Shown here: positions 60,481-64,000 of the stretch, piece by piece | Layout of the letters: each line of letters opens with the position of its first letter | Numbering within the stretch: position 1 is the stretch's first letter | Source: Ailanthus altissimus | Lineage: Eukaryota; Streptophyta; Magnoliopsida; Sapindales; Simaroubaceae | Reading direction: 5' to 3' | Assembly (NCBI GenBank): GCA_946807835.1 | Contig: OX327704.1 | Location: forward strand, 7,564,001 to 7,628,000 | DNA length: 64,000 bases | Translations under genes and position numbers: made by a program | The notes under the pieces: model-generated | The model's input: only the letters and a program-made list of their open reading frames with translations | The model's database searches: none | Told to the model about the DNA's origin: nothing

Positions 60481-60949
60481 GAATAATAGGTTTCCTGCTC
60501 AACTCACTTGAGAATAAAAAGGCAAGAAAATACAAGAAAAGGAAGAAAGTCTATCCTAAAATAAGACGTCACATTGAGAACATAATGATTGAGTACCTGC
60601 ATACTCAGGAAAACTCGAGACGAATAAGAAGAAACTAAAAAAGAGCAATAGAGACAAAATTTTGATACTAAAAGTACCCATAGAGGAAAAAGTTTGAGGG
60701 CTAAAAGAGCAGGTGCACAGGCTAATGGAAGAAGGCAAAGACTTCCTTCCTTGAAGAATACTGAGATGGAGAAAAAGTCTCTCTTTATCGATGAGCTTAG
60801 AGATATAAATTATCTATGGCATTCTAATTGCCAAACCTCATAGTCTACAGAGGCAAAATCAACCTAAATCATTATGTGGACTAAGTGACTAACGTACTGT
60901 CAATTACAGGATTAAGTCAAAATTAAATATATCGATTATTTCACATGAC

Positions 60950-61430
60950 TTAGAAGGATGGACCCTTCTTTAGAGTTGAAATTTAAAATAAAGGAGAATC
61001 TCTTCTTATAGGGAGTTGATTAACAAATTTGTCTAGCATTTTTACGAAGTCTACGAGCCGACTAAAAACCCTTAACAGTTGAAAAAGCTCAAGCAAAGCC
61101 TAATAGAGAACTTAAAAGACTTCATAGATTGGTTTCACCGAGAAGTAATTCAACTTGGGAAATTTAACCTACTAATCACCTTAGAGATTCTAAGAGTATG
61201 GTTAATTGAATCAATTCTAGTACTACTTAACTGAGACTCCAACCTATGATCAAGCACCCAAATATATAAGGATCAAGGAAGAAGAGAAAGCAAGAGGACA
61301 TCAACAAAAAATGCCTGAGGAATTCCATGACCTCAATTAAGAAGACTATTTTAAGGTGCATGGGAGAGTCAGACCACAAACATATGAGCCTGAGCATGTA
61401 GAGACAAATAGTTAGAAGTTCCTCAAAAAT
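60950..61430 (+). pseudogene. Ty3/gypsy gag relic (Tat-like)
   Basis: Plus-strand fragments, across frames, resemble capsid-region wording: LKDFIDWFHREVIQLG, then PNRELK and IKAEEE-like charged segments near 61270. Stops are frequent. It lies upstream of a different, better preserved gypsy pol and need not belong to it. Confidence 0.35.
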
Positions 61431-61583
61431 ACTATCCCAGATTTATAATCTATTGATTCTTTTTTACAATCTCATTCATTCATGTCCATTATTTTAATGA
61501 AGCATTTATAATGCTCAAACTTTTTCATGTAATGAATTTAATGAACATAATTATTTTTCAAAATCTTCATTAATGTAAGAATA
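61431..61583. other. Junction between two gypsy remnants
   Basis: No primer-binding site or LTR end was recognised before the gag start at 61584, so the downstream element lacks a visible 5' LTR here. Confidence 0.35.
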
Positions 61584-61799
61584 ATGTTCATTGGAGAAAT
61601 AGTTTACTCATTGGAATTGGGCGCTAAGGCTTATGATGGAACCAGAGATCCCGAGAGAGCTCTATCTTGGTTAGAGAACAATAAAGATAGCAGCAAGTGC
61701 GGGCAAGAGGGTCATTACATAAGAGATTGCCCGAATGATGGAGCTAGCAGCAAGCCAGAAGATAGACCACCAGCTCTGAGACAAACCAGTGGCGGTTGA
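61584..61799 (+). pseudogene. gag remnant with zinc knuckle
   Basis: It reads ...GAKAYDGTRDPERALSWLEN, the start of a chromovirus gag, and then jumps to KCGQEGHYIRDCPN, a complete CCHC knuckle (C-x2-C... with the first Cys of the usual pair lost just before K). Most of gag between these parts is deleted near 61690. TGA at 61797 and TAG at 61848 separate it from protease. Confidence 0.75.
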
Positions 61800-61895
61800 G
61801 GGCAGATTCGAGGAGGTCCCCAATTCAGAAGATCGAGCGGCGCGAGCTAGCCTAGTAGGGGCGCCGGTCGAGGAGGATCATTCGGTGGATCACAA

Positions 61896-63065
61896 GTGAA
61901 ACTGCATACCCAGGCTAGGGTATTTGCAGTGACCCAACAGAAGGCGGATGTGGCCCCAGAAGTTGTGACAGGTACAATGTCAGTTTTTGATCGAAATGCT
62001 TATGTACTGATAGATCCTGGAGCGACCCATTCTTTTATTTCTGTGGAGTTTGCTGCAAATGCTAGTATAGTGCCCCAGTTATTAGATGGTACGGTAGTAG
62101 TGTCTCTTCCTATCGGAGACTCCATTGTAGTAGAAACGGTGTATAGGAGTAGTAAAATCAGTATTGAAAGCCAAGAGTTTATGGCGGATTTGATTGTGTT
62201 GGCCATCAGTGAGTTTGATGTGATTTTAGGGATGGATTGGTTGTCTAAATATCGAGCCTCAGTGGATTGCTTCCGGAAAGAAGTTAGATTATATAGCCCT
62301 AGCAGAACGGAAGTTATTTTCCGTGGGGTGCGAAAATCACTTTTCGCCAGCATGGTGTCGGTAATGAGGGCAAGAAAGATGCTTCGGAAGTTATGTCAGG
62401 GTTACTTAGTCTATGCCATAGACGTAAGAGATGGTGGAACAAAATTGGAGGATATTTCGGTGGTGAGAGAGTTTCGGGATGTATTCCCCGAGGATCTTCC
62501 GGGATTACCCCCAGATAGAGAGATAGAGTTTAAAATAGAAGTAGCCCCTGGAACACAACCAATTTCTAAAGCACCCTACAGAATGGCTCCTTCAGAATTG
62601 AAAGAACTAAAGGTTCAGTTAGAAGAGTTGGTGAATAAGGGTTTCATTAGACCGAGTACTTCTCTTTGGGGTGCACTGGTTTTGTTTGTGAAGAAGAAAG
62701 ACGGAAGCATGAGATTGTGCATTGATTACCGAGAGCTGAATAAAGTAACAGTGCGTAATCAATATCCACTTCCGAGAATTGATGATTTGTTTGATCAGCT
62801 GCAAGGAGCCAGTGTATTTTCTAAGATAGATCTGAGGTCCGGCTATCATCAACTGAAGATCCAAGAGGAAGATGTTCCTAAGACGGCCTTTAGGACCCGA
62901 TATGGGCATTATGAATTTTTGATTATGCCTTTTGGGCTGACTAATGCCCCAGCTGCTTTTATGGATCTTATGAATAGAGTTTTTAGATCCTATTTAGATC
63001 GGTTTGTGATAGTATTTATTGATGATATACTGGTTTATTCAAGCAGTGAGAAAGAGCATACATAA
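61896..63065 (+). pseudogene. Ty3/gypsy protease and reverse transcriptase
   Basis: Protease: [20 protein letters not shown] followed by THSFIS; the Asp-Pro-Gly form of the catalytic motif is common in Tekay/Del chromoviruses. [12 protein letters not shown] ends it. [18 protein letters not shown] [65 protein letters not shown] and the catalytic FIDDILVYS. All catalytic aspartates are present. The frame is open upstream to the TAG at 61848, so 61896 is not a real start. The TAA at 63063 interrupts RT just after the YxDD-type loop. Confidence 0.9.
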
Positions 63066-63068
63066 CAT

Positions 63069-63911
63069 TTGAGGATAGTTTTGCAGACCTTAAGGGAGCA
63101 TCGGCTGTATGCCAAACTTAGTAAATGTCAATTTTGGCTAGATAGAGTTGCATTTTTGGGGCATGTGATTTCTGCAGAAAGGGTAGCAGTAGATCCCCAG
63201 AAGATCGAAGCAATAGTGAATTGGAGACATCCCACGAACGTGACGGAGATCCGTATTTTCTTGGGTTTGGCCGGATATTATAGGAAGTTTGTAGAGGGAT
63301 TCTCAAGGATAGCCGCTCCTCTGACTAAGTTAACCTGGAAAGAAGAGAAGTTTGTATGGTCGGAAGCGTGCCAGCAGAGCTTCGAAGAGCTAAAGCGAAG
63401 GTTGACTTTGGCCCTTATGCTTACACTTCCGTCGGGGAATGACGGTTTTATCATATATTGTGATGCTTCCAGGCAAGGTCTAGGTTATGTACTAATGCAG
63501 AAGGAGAAAGTAATTGCCTATGCTTCCAGAAAATTAAAGAAGCATGAACAGAATTATCCTACACATGACCTAGAACTAGCTGCAGTAGTTTTTGCTTTAA
63601 GAATTTGGAAGCATTATTTGTATGGGGTTCCTTGCAAGATCTTTACGGATCATAAGAGTCTGAAGTACTTGTTCACTCAGAAAGAATTGAATATGAGGCA
63701 GAAAAGGTGGCTGGAGCTTATTAAGGATTATGAGTGCACTTTGGAGTACCATCCAGAAAAAGCTAACGTGGTAGCAGATGCTCTCAGCAGAAAGCCTGTC
63801 GGTTCAATAGCTCACTTGAAGGTCGCATATCTACCAATGTTGATAGAATTGAGGTCTTTAGGTGTAAAATTAGAATTGTCAGATTCGGGAGCATTATTAG
63901 CCACATTTTAG
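63069..63911 (+). pseudogene. Ty3/gypsy RT C-terminus and RNase H
   Basis: Same frame as the preceding piece. [41 protein letters not shown] complete [52 protein letters not shown] and [11 protein letters not shown] are the full RNase H blocks with catalytic residues in CDAS, HDLELAA and TDHKS. TAG at 63909 replaces what is normally CAG before VRPxLxDRI, which continues to the window end. Confidence 0.9.
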
Positions 63912-64000
63912 GTTCGTCCAATACTAGTTGATCGGATCAAAGAACTATAGACTCGAGATCCATAAGTAGTTAAATTAAAGGGTGAAATCGAGTCCGGGCA

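Larger units (their letters stand above)
61584..64000 (+). mobile_element. Ty3/gypsy chromovirus-like element, gag-deleted, running off the window
   Basis: One frame carries a short gag start, zinc knuckle, protease, RT and RNase H, interrupted only by stops at 61797 (TGA), 61848 (TAG), 63063 (TAA) and 63909 (TAG); no frameshifts. Integrase would start just past the window end. The single-nucleotide stops (TAG in place of CAG, for example) and uninterrupted frame mark it as the youngest element here. No 5' LTR or gag body is present. Confidence 0.85.

Noticed and set aside
62000..62353. 117-aa minus-strand frame (also 62619-62909)
   Set aside because: Antisense of well-supported gypsy protease and RT.
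61584..64000. Endogenous pararetrovirus (caulimovirid) as an alternative source of the RT
   Set aside because: The domain order gag knuckle-protease-RT-RNase H with Ty3-type motifs and no movement-protein region fits a Ty3/gypsy retrotransposon.

Overview
The window is plant nuclear DNA, most likely from a dicot. It is very AT-rich, two host genes have GT-AG introns, and almost everything else is nested, decayed transposable elements (Ty3/gypsy, Ty1/copia, MULE and CACTA families that dominate plant intergenic DNA). I saw no tRNA, rRNA, CRISPR or bacterial features. The species cannot be named from the sequence.

Layout. 1-6.1 kb: a dead Ty3/gypsy pol (+) of Tat-like type, split at two places in its protease by related ~2 kb solo LTRs. 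6.1-10.1 kb: weak remnants, an antisense gypsy RNase H relic, and a copia-like LTR. 10.4-22.8 kb: one Athila-like Ty3/gypsy element on the minus strand with paired ~1.54 kb LTRs. Between its integrase and 3' LTR lie a full-length intronless LOG-like (cytokinin-activating enzyme) pseudogene, a second gene-like relic with a Cys motif, and a 2.36 kb nested retroelement with a perfect 5-bp target duplication. 23.3-26.3 kb: an internally deleted copia element. 26.3-36.4 kb: a minus-strand CACTA element split by a ~6.8 kb MULE that carries an antisense ULP1-like protease gene whose catalytic Cys codon reads Tyr. 36.7-47.5 kb: two copies of a ~1.4 kb LTR around Athila-like LTRs and a second decayed MULE.

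47.5-58.4 kb is the gene-bearing part. A three-exon gene (48569-49445) encodes a 165-aa RIN13-like protein. A four-exon gene (54264-56494) encodes a 213-aa nascent polypeptide-associated complex alpha-like subunit, with site II and telo-box-like motifs upstream. Several degenerate tandem arrays and a MITE-like element surround these genes. 59.5-64 kb: an Athila-like LTR fragment, a gag relic, and a relatively young Ty3/gypsy pol (+) with four in-frame stop codons that runs off the window end.

Only the two host genes look functional. The elements show repeated insertion followed by internal deletion. I found no convincing new molecular system; the most unusual items are the gene copies inside the Athila element and the MULE with its inactivated ULP1 gene.
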